Shown here one piece after another: positions 36,136 to 47,766 of a stretch of 64,000 nucleotides of DNA; the first letter of the stretch is position 1; every line of letters starts with the position of its first letter. Origin of the DNA: Himantopus leucocephalus (taxonomy: Eukaryota; Chordata; Aves; Charadriiformes; Recurvirostridae). The position numbers and the translations under genes were made by a program. The DNA is taken from contig RSEF01000003.1 in NCBI GenBank assembly GCA_003993805.1, positions 59,393,992 through 59,457,991 on the forward strand. The letters are read 5' to 3'. The notes beneath the pieces are model-generated. The model was not told where the DNA came from, ran no database searches, and saw only the letters and a list, made by a program, of their open reading frames with translations.

Positions 36136-36215
36136 TTGTAGTAGTGCTCAGAGGCACTCGTCGTAAATTAGGAACCCGTTGTTCAAGGTGCTGTGCAAGC
36201 AAAGGACCAAAGTAT
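36136..36215 (+). repeat. Ancient sauropsid interspersed-repeat fragment
   Basis: The string gtagtgctcagaggcact followed by attaggaacccgttgttca and aggtgctgtgcaagc parallels a familiar old reptile/bird repeat phrase ('gtgcctagaggccccaatcagg...ccccattgtgctaggcgctgtacaaac'). I cannot say from memory which family name applies. It lies about 180 bp after the MIR-like element in the same orientation and could be part of the same long insertion. Confidence 0.4.
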
Positions 36216-38439
36216 GATATATTTGGCCTCAAAGTTATCATCAGCAGGATTTTCATAATGCTGTATAAATCGAAGCCAGTGTCACAGATCTTCGTGCCCA
36301 GCACTTGTTTTCCTAAGGTTTTTATATTCAAGGGAACATAGTGTGAACTCAAGCACAAGCACTGAAAGTTTTAAGTACTCCTCTGATACAAAGCCTACTG
36401 CTCTCTCCTTTAGTTGTTTTCAGTAAGAAGTGAAATTTTGTTGGCTTCTGGATCAGGCTTTTATCTAAGGAGTTAAAGCAAACACTAGTCTGTTGCCTTT
36501 AAACTCCAGCCCTGATCCCAGTGAGTTTGCAGAGGGCTGAGAGGCTTCGAAAAGAAAGGCAGGTTTTTTGTCACCTTTGACACACAAACATCCCACCAAG
36601 TTACCTTTTTGTTTATTCCACTGTAAAACTCCGCACACGCTGCTTTCAGGGTGCTTACCTTCCATAGCATGACCTTTCAAGCAAATATATCCCTTCAAAC
36701 TTTGGAATTCAGTGAGGTAGAATTAAAATCATTGACCTTTCATTCTCCTTTCCTCTTAGCCCACCTCCCTCTCGTATGCTTTCCCTTTAATAACCAAGAA
36801 GCACATCTGCAGTTTTTGCCGTAAACACTGCAAAAAGCATTAAGGTTTTTAAGGTAACCTTGGCAAAATCCAAATTAGAAAACATACTGCAGTGATTCAC
36901 ATTTAACCTCCAAGTTATTTCACAGCATAGCTGACAGCCTGCATTCTTCAGAACTTTGTGTTGTTTGCTTTTTTTCTTCCCCTCTCTCTCTCTAAGCAGC
37001 AGGACAAAAAAAAAACAAAAAAAAAACCAACCCCAAAAAAGCACAGGAATTTTTTTCTCCATTGGGGGCCTGATATGTAAAACACATGAAGAACTAGTTC
37101 CTTTTCTGGTCACTGAACTAAAGAGAGACATATTTCTTACAAGTTTAGAATAACTCTGTCAAATCAACAACAACAATAAACTCCCTGTTTCTTAGAAAAA
37201 GTTGTGTAGCTTTATTACTTGATGATTTAGAAGATCTTCAGCCACTCAGCCAAGAAAGAGCCTTCGCTATTTAAGTCATCATTTCCCAACCCTGCCAGTG
37301 CCACCGCATTGGCTCATCCTCCGGAGCTGTAGGGGAGACAAAAGCAGTTTGGGGAGCAGGGGGGGCCGTGCACCCCGACAGCAGCCCAGAGGCAGTCAGC
37401 CAGGATGGAAGGCATCAGCTCAGTCTCACTGAGAAAGCAAAGGCAAAAGAAAGAAAGATGCTACAAAGGGAAGGGGTGGGGTTCTGTTTTTCTCAGAAAC
37501 GTGCTGCACTGTAGGACTGTGCCTTTTATTTTTGGCACAAATTGCTGTAGCAAATTATATAGCTTATCAGATGTGGTTTGTTAGGCTCAGTAAAGAAACC
37601 ACTGCAAGGACTTGTTTTCCTTGTTGTCTGCACCCGATTATGAGATCGGCACAAATCAGATTCCTGATGTTGCACAGGAACAAGGTTGAAACTCCACGGG
37701 CCTTGTTTTTCCTGTAACCGAATTAAGCGTGATTGGGTTACAAACCAATTCAGCCCAATTGGGTTGATTCTCTTTCTGACTCTACACCAAAGTAGCCTGC
37801 CTGTTCACCTTGATGCACAGGGATTTATTAGTGAATAGGAAGCTACGTGCTAATTTCAATGACAGCATAAGTACACGTAGCTCCTCTTAAAATAGAGGAA
37901 TGGGAGCAACGTGCCCATGCTCCAGGGTTGCATTTGGTCCCTTATTTAGGTGTGAGAACCCCCAGACTGCAGGATCAAATCCTGCAGGCCCCTCTTGTCT
38001 TCTCAATAGCCCAGACCAGCCCTGGAGGATGTAAACATGAATTAGAGGAGATGCAGAAGGGATTTCAGAGTACATTAATAAACAGGGCTTAGCTATGGCA
38101 ACTAGGGAGCAGATACACATTTTATTCACTTCTCCTGGCTACTGGAAAAATAACCTTTGGTAAAGGGGTGGGCAGCGAGGAGATTAACACCGCCAATTAA
38201 ATCCACTTGCATCCAGAGCCACATGCAGTGCCTCTCCCACACCAGTAAGACACTGTCGCCACTGAAACGGCATAACCAGTTTGCCCAGATGCCACTGGTC
38301 CCTGGTGAGCAGATCTACTCAACAGTGCATGGCTGGTACCAAAAGTAGAAAGGAACAAGAGGGAGAAGACAGGCCAAACACAAAATCCTCAGCCACCCAT
38401 CTGTTTTCAGGGGAGGAGAGAAAATATTTCATTTTCTAC
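36216..38439. other. Non-coding stretch with a short perfect inverted repeat
   Basis: No gene was recognised. A perfect 9-bp inverted repeat with a 3-nt loop (ctgcaggat caa atcctgcag) sits at 37,967-37,987, and its 'gatcctgcag' phrase is typical of old sauropsid palindromes. Near 37,710-37,770 the words gattgggtta, aaccaatt and caattgggttga form loose direct and inverted repeats. A minus frame of 114 codons at 36,787-37,131 is low-complexity (Phe/Leu- and Lys-rich from T/A runs) and not credible. Confidence 0.5.
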
Positions 38440-38960
38440 CTGTAAAGAAAAATGGATTCATGTCACATCCTTCCTTGATTATCCCCAGCATTATGCAATT
38501 CAATAGATTTGCTGTCTTGATTAGACAGGCAGAATAGAATTTTAATTGTGAGTCTCTGGAAGGCAAAATGGAGAGATTTGTATGAAAAAATTGGGAGGCA
38601 GCAGCGTTATTGGAAGGCTGAGCTTTTTATAGTCAGTCTTTCTGCTTCATTCAACCATCTGCCTTTACTTGTGCTCTGCTGCTTGGGGTTGAGAAGTTGC
38701 TGGCTTTAAAGATGAGCCTCAAAGTTTAACCAGATAAATAAATGTGTGCGAGATCTCTCCCTACTAGCCGAACACCCTTCAGCATTTCAGCTACATATGT
38801 TGACAAAAAGATTGTTTTAATTTTAACATTATTTTTACTGTTTATCAAACAGAAATGATGCATGTGGTTGCTTGCATGAGTCACAGTTAAAGGAAAGTCC
38901 CTTTCAAAAAGGCCTGAGAAATGTAGACAGAAGAAACTATTTTACTTGGGGGCAAAGACA
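38440..38960. promoter_or_regulatory. Candidate conserved non-coding element (enhancer-like)
   Basis: This repeat-free block has balanced composition and clustered motif-like words: ttgattatcc and cttgattagacagg (bicoid/PBX-type GATTA cores), attatgcaattc, agataaataaatg, gattgttttaatttt, and an AP-1-like tgagtca at 38,877-38,883. No open frame of note runs through it. The resemblance to developmental enhancers is an inference; cross-species conservation was not examined. Confidence 0.3.
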
Positions 38961-40330
38961 GAAAGGTTTTTTTTTTTTTTATATGCATGCTTATAGATAT
39001 ATTGGTAGGAAGGGGAGCTGGCTGGCCTAGGCTAGTGTTTGCGGGTCAGGGAGAAGATATGAGTGTCTGAGTCAGCAGTCAATGCTAATTTAAGGAATTT
39101 GGGGCTTAGTTCATGCCAGAAATGAGAGCTGAACTCAGTCCGGTACCAGGTGCAACCAAACATGGCTTTTCGGATACCTTTATTCTAGGCCAGTGCTGAA
39201 ATGTGTCAGTCCTATTTATTGTCTAAAGAGGTGGGCAGTAAAGCCAGAAGTCCAGGTAGACACAGAACAGTCTGAGTGATATGTGGTAGTCTCCCCTACA
39301 GGGATTCAACCCATTTTGGGATGTTATTCATCAAACAGTGATTTTGACTGAGGTATAATTGTCTCCCTGTCTTCTTAATCATAAAAGCTCTGGCAACAGA
39401 AAACATCAGTTCCAAAGGTTCATACATGGATTGTCCAGAATTCAAATACACAAATTCCAGCCCGAATAGTCCATACTCTGAGATACGTAAGGTCCCTGGT
39501 TTAACTCACTATGAGCGGGCTCTTAACCATTCAGTGATGCACTTTCTCACTGTGAAAAACTTTAAAAGCATGTTGGGTGCATGCCAACAGGAAAAATAGT
39601 TGCAACCATAAACAGTTTCATAGGGCTGGGAAAATGTTCCCTGCCCAGATCTCACTTTTTCCATAGGTGGAATAAATATGAAAGCATCTTGAAATACACC
39701 GTTGCTACTAGACAAGTTATTTACATTGCTGGATTTGAGTTTTCAGTATTCTGTTCTTGTATATAACACGACCCTAGAGACCCTAGTGTCAGTCCAGTTA
39801 GTCTAACATCTAAAAACTCACGAAGTTTAAACTTTTTGATCTGAAAAATTATGCTGGAACTCTCCTAAAACTGTTGAACGTAAGGAGATTTCAGGAATTT
39901 CTAGGTTCTCATTGGAAATATTTGCATACAACACCTTGTTATCTGCCTTTGCTACGGTCTTGGCAGTACAGCTGAGACTGGCTGGCACTCAAGCACTGTC
40001 CAGTAACATGGACACCTTTCTTTCAGCTACTGACTCCCTCTTTTGCAGTGATCCCTGACAGTACTTTCATCATCAGTGCCATGTCTGCAGATGGGAAAGG
40101 GTTGCCCAGGTTTTGGACTAGCTTTGCTTGGTGTCATCTCTACATCTGCAGAGAAGGCACAGCCACTAATTGAAATGTCACTGTTTCTCCACCATTTTTC
40201 ATTTCTGTAGGTTTGCAACTATGCAGGCTCTTGTGAGGATTGAAAAATCCGTGCCATCACCTACTGAATGGTATTTTGTGTGGAAACAGAAACACTGCTT
40301 TTTTTACAGAGGTCAACTTATCCATCACAT
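38961..40330. other. Non-coding stretch, nothing recognised
   Basis: It starts with a T run (about 38,966-38,981) that leads into atatgcatgc. No gene, SINE or DNA transposon was recognised before the CR1 insertion. Open frames are 68 codons or fewer. Confidence 0.55.
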
Positions 40331-40889
40331 GACTTTAGAGATCATCTAGTTCCAACCCCCCTGCCATGGGCAGGGACACCTCCCACGAGACCAGGTTCCT
40401 CAAAGCCCCATCCAACCTGGCCTTGAACACCTCCAGGGATGAGGCATCCACAACTTCCCTGAGCAACTTGTTCCAGTGTCTCACCACCCTCAGAGTGAAA
40501 AATTTCTTCCTTATATCTAATCTAAATCCACCGTCTTTCAGTTTAAAACCATTACCCCTTGTCCTATTGCTACATGCCCTCGTGAAGGGCCTTCCGGGCC
40601 CCCTCTAGGTACTGGAGGGCTGCTCTAAGGTCTCCCCGGAGCCTTCTCTTCTTCAGGCTGAACAACCCCAACTCTCCCAGCCTGTCTTTACAGGAGAGGT
40701 GCTCCAGCCCTCTGATCATCTTCATGGCCCTCCTCTGGACCCACTCCAACAGGTCCATGTCCTTTGTATGTTGGGGGCTCCAGAGCTGGACACAGTACTG
40801 CAGGTGGCGTCTCATGAGAGCGGAGTAGAGGGGCAGAATCACCTTACGCGACCTGCTGGCCATGCTTCTTTTGGTGCAGCCCAGGATAC
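40331..40889 (-). mobile_element. CR1 LINE, 5'-truncated copy (avian type)
   Basis: This is the 3' part of a chicken-repeat-1 non-LTR retrotransposon in antisense orientation. The plus strand carries the familiar reverse-complement phrases agatcatctagttccaaccc, ccatccaacctggccttgaa and ctcctctggacccactccaa, ending at agcccaggatac. On the minus strand a 97-codon frame (40,863-40,570) matches the C-terminal end of CR1 ORF2 reverse transcriptase, with [20 protein letters not shown] near its start. It stops early after HEGM, so it is broken compared with intact CR1, and the endonuclease and most of the RT are missing. The copy is fairly young by its close match. The terminal ATTCTRTG octamers expected at the 3' end (left side) are not visible. 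It is not autonomous. Confidence 0.95.
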
Positions 40890-42649
40890 ATTTTACTTAT
40901 AATGCTTTCTCTTACCCCAAAAAATAAACTGTTCCTTCGGGGACTGTGCTCATACTTCATGTGGAGTTTTCTTCTTGAAGGAGTGTTGCAGTAGGAAGGT
41001 AGAAAGCAAACTTACCTACAGCAAAAAGAAGTGGCTATAGAAATTGTTATGAAACCTTTCAACATTGCCAAAACATCTGTAAATCTCATTTCAAGGCAGG
41101 CATAACAGACAATTAGGGACTGACTCAAGGAAAGATGTGCCCTTATACAGCAAAGCACTTAAGTATCTGATTATCTTCAGTCTTGCCTTTTACCTAAGCA
41201 TTTATTTATACACTTTGCTAAGCCTGGTACTGAGCAAGAAAAGCTCATCTGAATTTAAGGCACTTTACTGAGAAGATCAAGATAATATTTCAACTGATTA
41301 ACCAGACTTAAGGGCTTCTCCTTCACAGAGATGCAAAGGACATGCCAGTACAACTGAATTCAACAAGAACTGCAAATGCTTGCTGCTACCTCTGGAAAAT
41401 TATTCCTTTTTCCTTGGGATCTCAACTGGGGCTTCCGTGCCTGATGGTAGGCACCTGCATACGGAAATGTTATTTGCTGTGTTAAACCCTAATCAGTTAC
41501 TATTATTACAGGGGTTAAGCAAGCAAGTTCAGAATGTGAACTTGCACAAACAAAATCCCATGCACAGAGCAACGAGCCATCTACAGTATCAAAGAAAATG
41601 TACGGTCCAGCTGTTTGATGGCCTCTCCTTTCTGTGCCTCACAGAATTAGTACTGCTGTGCTTAATGATAACACATTTATCTAACTACACAGAAATAGAT
41701 GTTAATTTTAAAATGTATCAAGTGTAAAAGAGAGAGGAAAGGAGAAAAGAACTGCTGCAACCTTCTGTTTGTGAACTTTCTAAATTTTTATTCTAAACAC
41801 GAGTCTAACATCATTCATGGAAATACCAGCTCAGCACTGTTGAACAGCAGTCTGTTTCTTTATATTTATTTTGCCCCCTCATATTTTCTTCCATTAAAGT
41901 TTAGCAGTGTACACAAACAAACTGCAATGAGAAAAAAAAAGACAAAAATGAAACTCATAAAAAGGCAGGCAATAGAAGTGACCTTTGCCACTCCTTTGAT
42001 AGTATTTTGCACATTTCTCTGCTAGTGGCTAAGATTTTTTTTTACACTTTCAGGCAACCGTAGATGATAACATGAATAAAATTGTATGGTGTCTCATGAA
42101 TTTAACAGAAACATTTTAGAGGCAATAATTGCTCTTTCTGGAGTGTACCTTAATTTAGAGATGGAATTTTTTCTGTGATTTATGTAGCAGTATATTTTAT
42201 ACCATGTAAGGTAGGCTTTTAAATCTGCCTCCTCACATGCACACATATCTGAAATGTTTGCCTTCATACATACAGCAGCACAAACATAAATATGCAAATT
42301 CACAGACATACGCACATACACAAGAACATGCAACAGGCTACACGCGTATATGTGAATAAATCCATGTATGAAGGAAGATATTTGTGTTGTGCGAATGCAG
42401 AAATTTCAAATTATTATACCCCTAATTAGATCATATTTTGGTATTATGTGGAGCCACAATGAATTATAAGCAAAAGATGGCACTCTAAGGGAAAACATAG
42501 GAAATGATTGTGACTGACCTTCAGCGCTTTCCAGGAGTAGAGGTTATGGGTAAATTTTTTGTCTATTTGGGATCACCACAAACCTCTGATTAGCAGAAAT
42601 AACCAGATGCTGACTGCTTTGTGGTTTTCTTCCTTTAAATACATGCCCA
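40890..42649. other. Non-coding AT-rich stretch
   Basis: No gene was recognised. Plus-strand frames of 115 codons (41,380-41,727) and 108 codons (41,699-42,025) overlap slightly but show no domain, and codon content follows local AT-richness. A degenerate CA-rich tract (acatacgcacatacacaag and similar) lies at about 42,236-42,332. Confidence 0.5.
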
Positions 42650-42930
42650 AGGAGAAAACACTCTCTGACTAATGACATGCTAAGGAAGCAGAAACATAGC
42701 ATCTACTTGGACCGTCTTCATCTGCTACAACAGGCTAGCAGCCCATTGTATTAGTTATGGTAGAGAGTGCAACAAATAGATTTATGCAGCTGATGGGCCC
42801 ATTCCTTCCATCGGCCAAAACATTTTCTACGCATGCTGTGCATGGTGCAGGCAGCACTATATGCTTAACGTTCCTCTTCACCGATGTAACCACACGAACA
42901 TGCTACAGTCGGTGACCTAGTCACACTCTG
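42650..42930. promoter_or_regulatory. Candidate conserved non-coding element (weak)
   Basis: This short repeat-free block has even base composition and retained CpGs (gaccgtc, atcggcc, ctacgcatg, aacgttc, accgatg, cacacgaac, gtcggtg) in an otherwise CpG-poor neighbourhood. CpG retention with no open frame is sometimes seen in unmethylated enhancers. No motif identifies a role, and the call rests on composition only. Confidence 0.25.
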
Positions 42931-45200
42931 CTATGACTTGCTTAATAACCTGGGGACTAGAAGCCAGGAATTTTATTTCTTTTTCTTCCACTTGCTGGCT
43001 TTCCCTTTTTCCTATCCCACAAATTTAACTGAGATTTCACAAATTTTCCCACTCTGCAGTGAAAGGAAACCAGTCCTGTGTAAGTTTTTCCACACAGAAT
43101 CGAGGCTGGCCCATTGCATACTAGCCTTCAGATAGGGGCAGTCAGCCAGGACATAATACTTTGTGTATCCAAGTCCCTGGATGGCCGTTGCCCCGGCTGC
43201 TAAATTACAGCCCGAAGACTCAAGCTGGGGGTGGGGGGTGGGGTGGGGGGCTAATTGTAGTCCCCTGCATTGAGAACATCAACACCAGATTGCCACTGGA
43301 CCAGCCTTAGGACCCAGGCCTCCCACATCCCACGTGAGTTGGTTGACTAGTGGGCTGCTGATCTAGCTAGAAACTCTTCCTCCACTGCAAAGATATTTAA
43401 TCAGTAACAAGAGGTGGAGTAGGTAAAATGGAGGAGCAGAAGACAAAGAGCAGCACAGTAGCCCAGTGCTTACTGCATATGGACACACTCCTTTCTTCAT
43501 TTGCAGCAAGGCAGAGAGGTAAACCCATGTCAGCTGTATCTAGGCGAGCTGTGGAGACAGTTTTCATTAACCAAAGAACCAATTCTGTTAGCCTTTTTCA
43601 CATTCACTGTTCCTTCGAAAACTATTCCCATTTCATTTGGGTACCTGTACAAAAAGTAACTGTTTAGCATGAGAATGATGGGCCAAGGACCCCTACAACC
43701 TAGGCATAAAGGACTAGGGCTTTTTCATTTCTTTTTTCTCCTCCATGTGTCCTTCTGTGAGTCCCTCCCTGGAAATGGAAATGGTGTATTGTAATGCAGA
43801 TTTCCTGCAGAATCTCACAGATCACTCTCTGCAGGGATTTCACTCTTCAGCTGAAATACTTTTCAGCCAAGGTATTGTTCATTTATTCAACAGCTTTATT
43901 TTTAAACATGGAATACTATAACTGTGCATTACTAATTCCTTTTAAAAGTATTATAGTGTTTATTTTTTGATTGAGGCTTGAGGGCTTAAGATCATTTAGC
44001 TGAGTTTTGTTGGGGTCTTTTTTATTCCATTATTTATGAATTTAAAATACACTATGAAAGGATCAAAATAAAGTAAAAGACCTCAAAACCCCACTAGTCT
44101 TGTTTTCCTTTCTTGAGTCCCAGCACCCAGTCTGTTTTCTCTTTCATGCTTTCCACAGAGAACCATTTTCTTTAATGTAATCACTGGCTGATTGACTCTT
44201 GCCTCTGTTTTCACTTTCCTCCTATTTGTGGAGGTCAGAGAAACAGCAAAGGTTTCATTTAACTTCTCATTAGAGACCACACTTTGGCCCCAAAGCACTC
44301 AAGAGCCCAGAGCCCACCAGAGAAACACCGTCCACCTCAGCCCAGAGCCAAGGTGTAAGACCAGAACTGGGAAGCAGGGAAAGCTTCAATCCTGCCCTGA
44401 ATTCACCCCCAGGAGCAAGTCTGGTCTTTGCCCTGGGTCACCTAATGCTGAAGTGACCAGCGGACAGTCGTCTTCAGCAGCACAGTGGCATCTCCATCCC
44501 AATGGTTTCAAAAAAGAGTCAGACAAGTCAAAAGGAGTGACGTGACGGCAAAGAACCTCTCGCCCCCCAGCAGGTAAAGGGAAGATCTGTGCCCCAGTGC
44601 TACTTGTGCAGCTGGTGCAGACGCAAGTTTTTTTAAGCATCTAAGCTTTTGTTCTGCAGCTGCTTCACAGAGATTAATCCAGGTTTTGTGGAGAAAGGGG
44701 AAGACTCTGACCCACAGAAAACAAGATCCCTGTGGAGGAGGGAGAGGGGAATGGTGATATTCCCAGCACTGCAAGCAAACTTTGGGCCTGAGCCTACTGT
44801 CAGCATCTGCCATATATGCTGTATGCCTCACCCATGGCAATGCTTCGGCAGTGGGAGAATGCATTTGTCCTGGGCCTGTTCCTACTACGTATGTCAACCC
44901 ATGCTATAGCCTGGAGAAATCAGTGCTGTCCTCGCAGTTCAAGTTTGATGGTAGAACAAGGCAGAATGGCTCGGGGGATCTAACGAAAATAAGCCCTGAA
45001 CTACACTGCTTGGGAATCAGATATTAATTCTTTAAATGATTTAGTACAATTTAGCCTATTTCAAAAAGAAGCAGGAAGGTTTGTCCTTGCAATAATGACT
45101 ACAGCACACAAAATTTCCAGTCTGGCTTGTGGAAAGGTCCTGAAGCATTACACTGATGTTCAAGAAGATGTTTCCACCTTACCACAGCAGAACAAAGTTT
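42931..45200. other. Non-coding stretch around a strong G-quadruplex motif
   Basis: No gene was recognised. Frames near 44,190-44,910 (117, 86 and 129 codons on opposite strands) overlap each other and resemble no family. The notable element is the G-run cluster at 43,227-43,250, listed separately. Confidence 0.5.
43227..43250 (+). other. G-quadruplex motif with single-base loops
   Basis: Four G runs of 5, 6, 4 and 6 bases are joined by single T loops. This fits the strict four-run pattern and is of the short-loop class known to form very stable parallel quadruplexes. It lies in a small GC-rich patch (about 43,180-43,330) with no adjacent gene. It may be length-unstable and hard to sequence. 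Confidence 0.85.
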
Positions 45201-45305
45201 GAGTTCCATAGACATTAATAGGTCTCAGACATACTTAACTAGGGAAGACTTCATCCCACTGAAAGCAAAGCATGGGATTAGGAATTTTGCTGAATTAGGG
45301 CCTCC
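45201..45305. mobile_element. Decayed palindromic transposon relic
   Basis: The plus strand reads gagttccatagacattaata, then ggtctcagacatacttaa, then tcatcccactgaaagc, and ends ttttgctgaattagggcctcc. These phrases match the order of an old sauropsid palindromic element whose end is 'ttgctgaattagggcc' and whose core is 'tcccattgaagtcaatggga'. Arm pairing is poor, so divergence or internal deletion is substantial. There is no coding capacity. Confidence 0.45.
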
Positions 45306-45429
45306 AAAAAACCTGAGTTGCACTATTGCTCTGGAAATAATGACCGCGGGTATGTTTTTATATCTCCAAAGTAAAAAATATCAGAAAATGCAAGGGAATA
45401 TTTAGACTTTGTTAAGAAACCCTTAACAG
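45306..45429. other. Short unassigned spacer
   Basis: Nothing was recognised between the palindromic relic and the candidate element that follows. Confidence 0.5.
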
Positions 45430-45840
45430 AAGAAGTATTTGCTCTGGGCTAATAACAGTTGTAATCCCTTACATTATCTGTACGTGCTAACCTCTGCCTT
45501 AAAATGTGCATGGGCAATTTCCATTGCTGCATGTAAACATAAATTATTGTATAAAGAATAATTGATTTAGAATTGTGAAAAATCAGCAGCCTTGCAGAGA
45601 AAAGGGACAGCAGTAGACAGATACATTTTAAGTACTAATGACTCTGCCTTTTGAGAGTAGCTTTACCCAGTGTATAATGCATGAGTGGTAAAATAGGTCA
45701 AACCCTGGAAGCATCCACATCTTTGAAATCATTATGAATACAATGGTTTTACTGCATCACCAATTGCATAAGAGCTCCAAAGCAAAGCCGTATGTGGAAT
45801 GCAAAACATAATGAAAATCCTTGCTCTTGTGTCGCAGATT
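45430..45840. promoter_or_regulatory. Candidate conserved non-coding element (enhancer-like)
   Basis: This is a repeat-free block with many homeodomain/POU-type words: gctaataac, aattattg, aataattgattta, cattatgaat, ccaattgcataag and acataatg, plus tgcatgtaaacataaa (forkhead-like gtaaaca). There is no open frame above background. The word content is typical of developmental enhancers, but it is also what AT-rich DNA gives by chance, so confidence is modest. Confidence 0.3.
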
Positions 45841-47554
45841 AGAGAGCTACTACAGATTTTGGATCCTTTCCCAATTTTAATACAGTTACATTCCTGTGGC
45901 CGGTACTTCTACCTTTTTCATTTCTGTGTGTGATAGGAGTTCGCTCCTTTGTGCTTTTTGTACTGTTCATAAGATTTCAGCTATTTGTGGTACAGGAAAT
46001 TTGGCATGTTAGCAATGTTAGTCATTTTTATGCAAAGAAAAGTTTGGCCATCCCGTTTGTATTCCTCTAGGGCTTTAGGGGGGAGGGCTTCATCCCATGA
46101 TATCCCATCCCCCACAAACAGGGGAAGCTTGTTCACTGCCTACCTACCACTACAGCTAAAGTTATGTCAGTGCCAGGTAATGAAAAGGCTTTGTTATTTA
46201 ACAGGCAAATAATAGAGAGCCTTTGTGCAAGGATAATTACAGTGGTTTGGATATTCCTGGATTAACTCTTGGGGTGAACGTTCATCTCAGTAAATCACTA
46301 ATAAATATACATTAGCACCATGTCTCTCTCCATTTTACGCTCTGGTCATCTTGGTCATGCTACTTACAAGTTTATCTGGGGCTGGTTTTGTAGTACAGGC
46401 TTCAATACCCTTTGCTGTACAACTGTAACAAAACAATCACAATTTCCTGCATTTTACCTCAACCAATCTGTCTTCTGATAAAGCAGCAATGAGGTTGCGT
46501 AGCTTTCTGGCTACTGGGAAGAGTAACTGGTAAATATTTGCACAGCACTTCGAAGAAGTAGGACCTGACTCATCGTGGCATTACTTCAGTTTTACGTCAG
46601 TATTAACCATTTTAATTCATGTCACTATCATCTTAAACACCAGCTGCTGAGAATTGGGCCCATAAAGGGCCACGTGCGATTGCTGCTCTTCTTGCACTAT
46701 TTTGTATTTGTTATTTTTGCTGAGTTATCAGTTGCCTGAGCCAGTTCACCATCCAAGTTGACAAAGGGGAGGTTCTGGGAACAAGTGAGGGGGATGCAGG
46801 GCGGTGGCAGACGTGAGTGGCAGCTACCGGAGATGCCCGTCCAGAGGAGCAGGAGTCACATTTGCCAGGACCTCTTGCTAGTGTGAAAACATTTCATGTA
46901 AAAGACTGGTTCCTATGGAAAGAAGAAAAGCGTTGAAATTGTATAAAGAGCCCTAAATACCGACCACGAAGATGTGCTGCATCTCATGCCTTCATAGTTT
47001 ATGTTTGTGAAAGTCAACACGAGCCCAAGCCTTCGCTGCGTATGTCACAGCTCCTTATTTCGCAGGATGACCCACAGATACAGCCAATAACATTTTGTCC
47101 AGTACTGCTGCCCTGGCCCTTACGTCTGACTGAAGAGTTTTTGATGAAAATCAGGAGGCACAAGGTCCAAATATTTATCTTATACTTACAGATAGTATTA
47201 TTTAAAGTAAATTATGATACCTGACAGCCCCTCTTAGTCAGAGGGTTACAAAATAGCCCTCTTTGAAGGAAAAGTAACACACAAAAGTTTATAGAGGGAA
47301 ATGAAGAGTGGGAAAGAACTGCTATGATTATGGAATAAGAGTGCTGCAAAATTGCTGTGAAAATTGGAAATCCATGATTTTATTGCCAAACGTGGTTTTG
47401 CCTTACAATAATAGTCATGAACAGTGGAGATGGAAAAAAAAGACCCATTAGGTCAATTTTTTCTGTCTTCTTGTTAATTAAGAGTGTCTTCCGACAAGGA
47501 TCTTGACTGTTTTGTTCATTTTAAAAATAACTAAAGCAATGAGGGTTCAACTTG
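45841..47554. other. Non-coding stretch, nothing recognised
   Basis: No gene was recognised. Near 46,562-46,605 the string gacctgactcatcgtggcat followed by tacttcagttttacg vaguely recalls an old sauropsid palindrome end, but too weakly to call. Open frames are short. Confidence 0.5.
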
Positions 47555-47695
47555 TTCCCTTGGGAGACCGTTCAGTAGACTAACAGACCTCACTGCTATG
47601 AAATTTTTCCTCATTATCAGCATGGATTTTTCTTTGTTCACTTTCATCCTGTTACTTCTAGTTATACCTGGTTGGACCGTTTCTATAGCACATCC
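47555..47695 (-). mobile_element. Ancient CR1/L3-type LINE fragment
   Basis: The plus strand reads cttgttcccttgggagaccg, then tctatgaaatttttcctcat-like sequence, cactttcatcctgttacttc and tagttatacc. The layout parallels the reverse complement of the CR1 3' region: a '...gttccag...ctca...gaaatttcttcctaatatc...gtttaaaaccattaccccttgtcc' order, also seen in the young copy at 40,331-40,889, which therefore acts as an internal guide. Divergence is high, so it is an old subfamily. No frame survives. Confidence 0.55.
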
Positions 47696-47745
47696 AATTC
47701 CATCATTTCATCTTGTGTAAGTATTTCTTTCCCGAGGCAGATACT

Positions 47746-47766
47746 GGGCCAAATCCGACCTTCAGT
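47746..47766. repeat. Possible terminal fragment of a palindromic element
   Basis: The string gggccaaatccgaccttcag is close to the terminal phrase 'ggccaaattctgccctcag' seen in the palindromic element at 33,606-33,697. No opposite arm was found nearby, so this is either a half-deleted copy or chance. Confidence 0.25.

Noticed and set aside
46560..46610. Possible end of an old palindromic element (cctgactcatcgtggcatta)
   Set aside because: Too diverged and no opposite arm was found.
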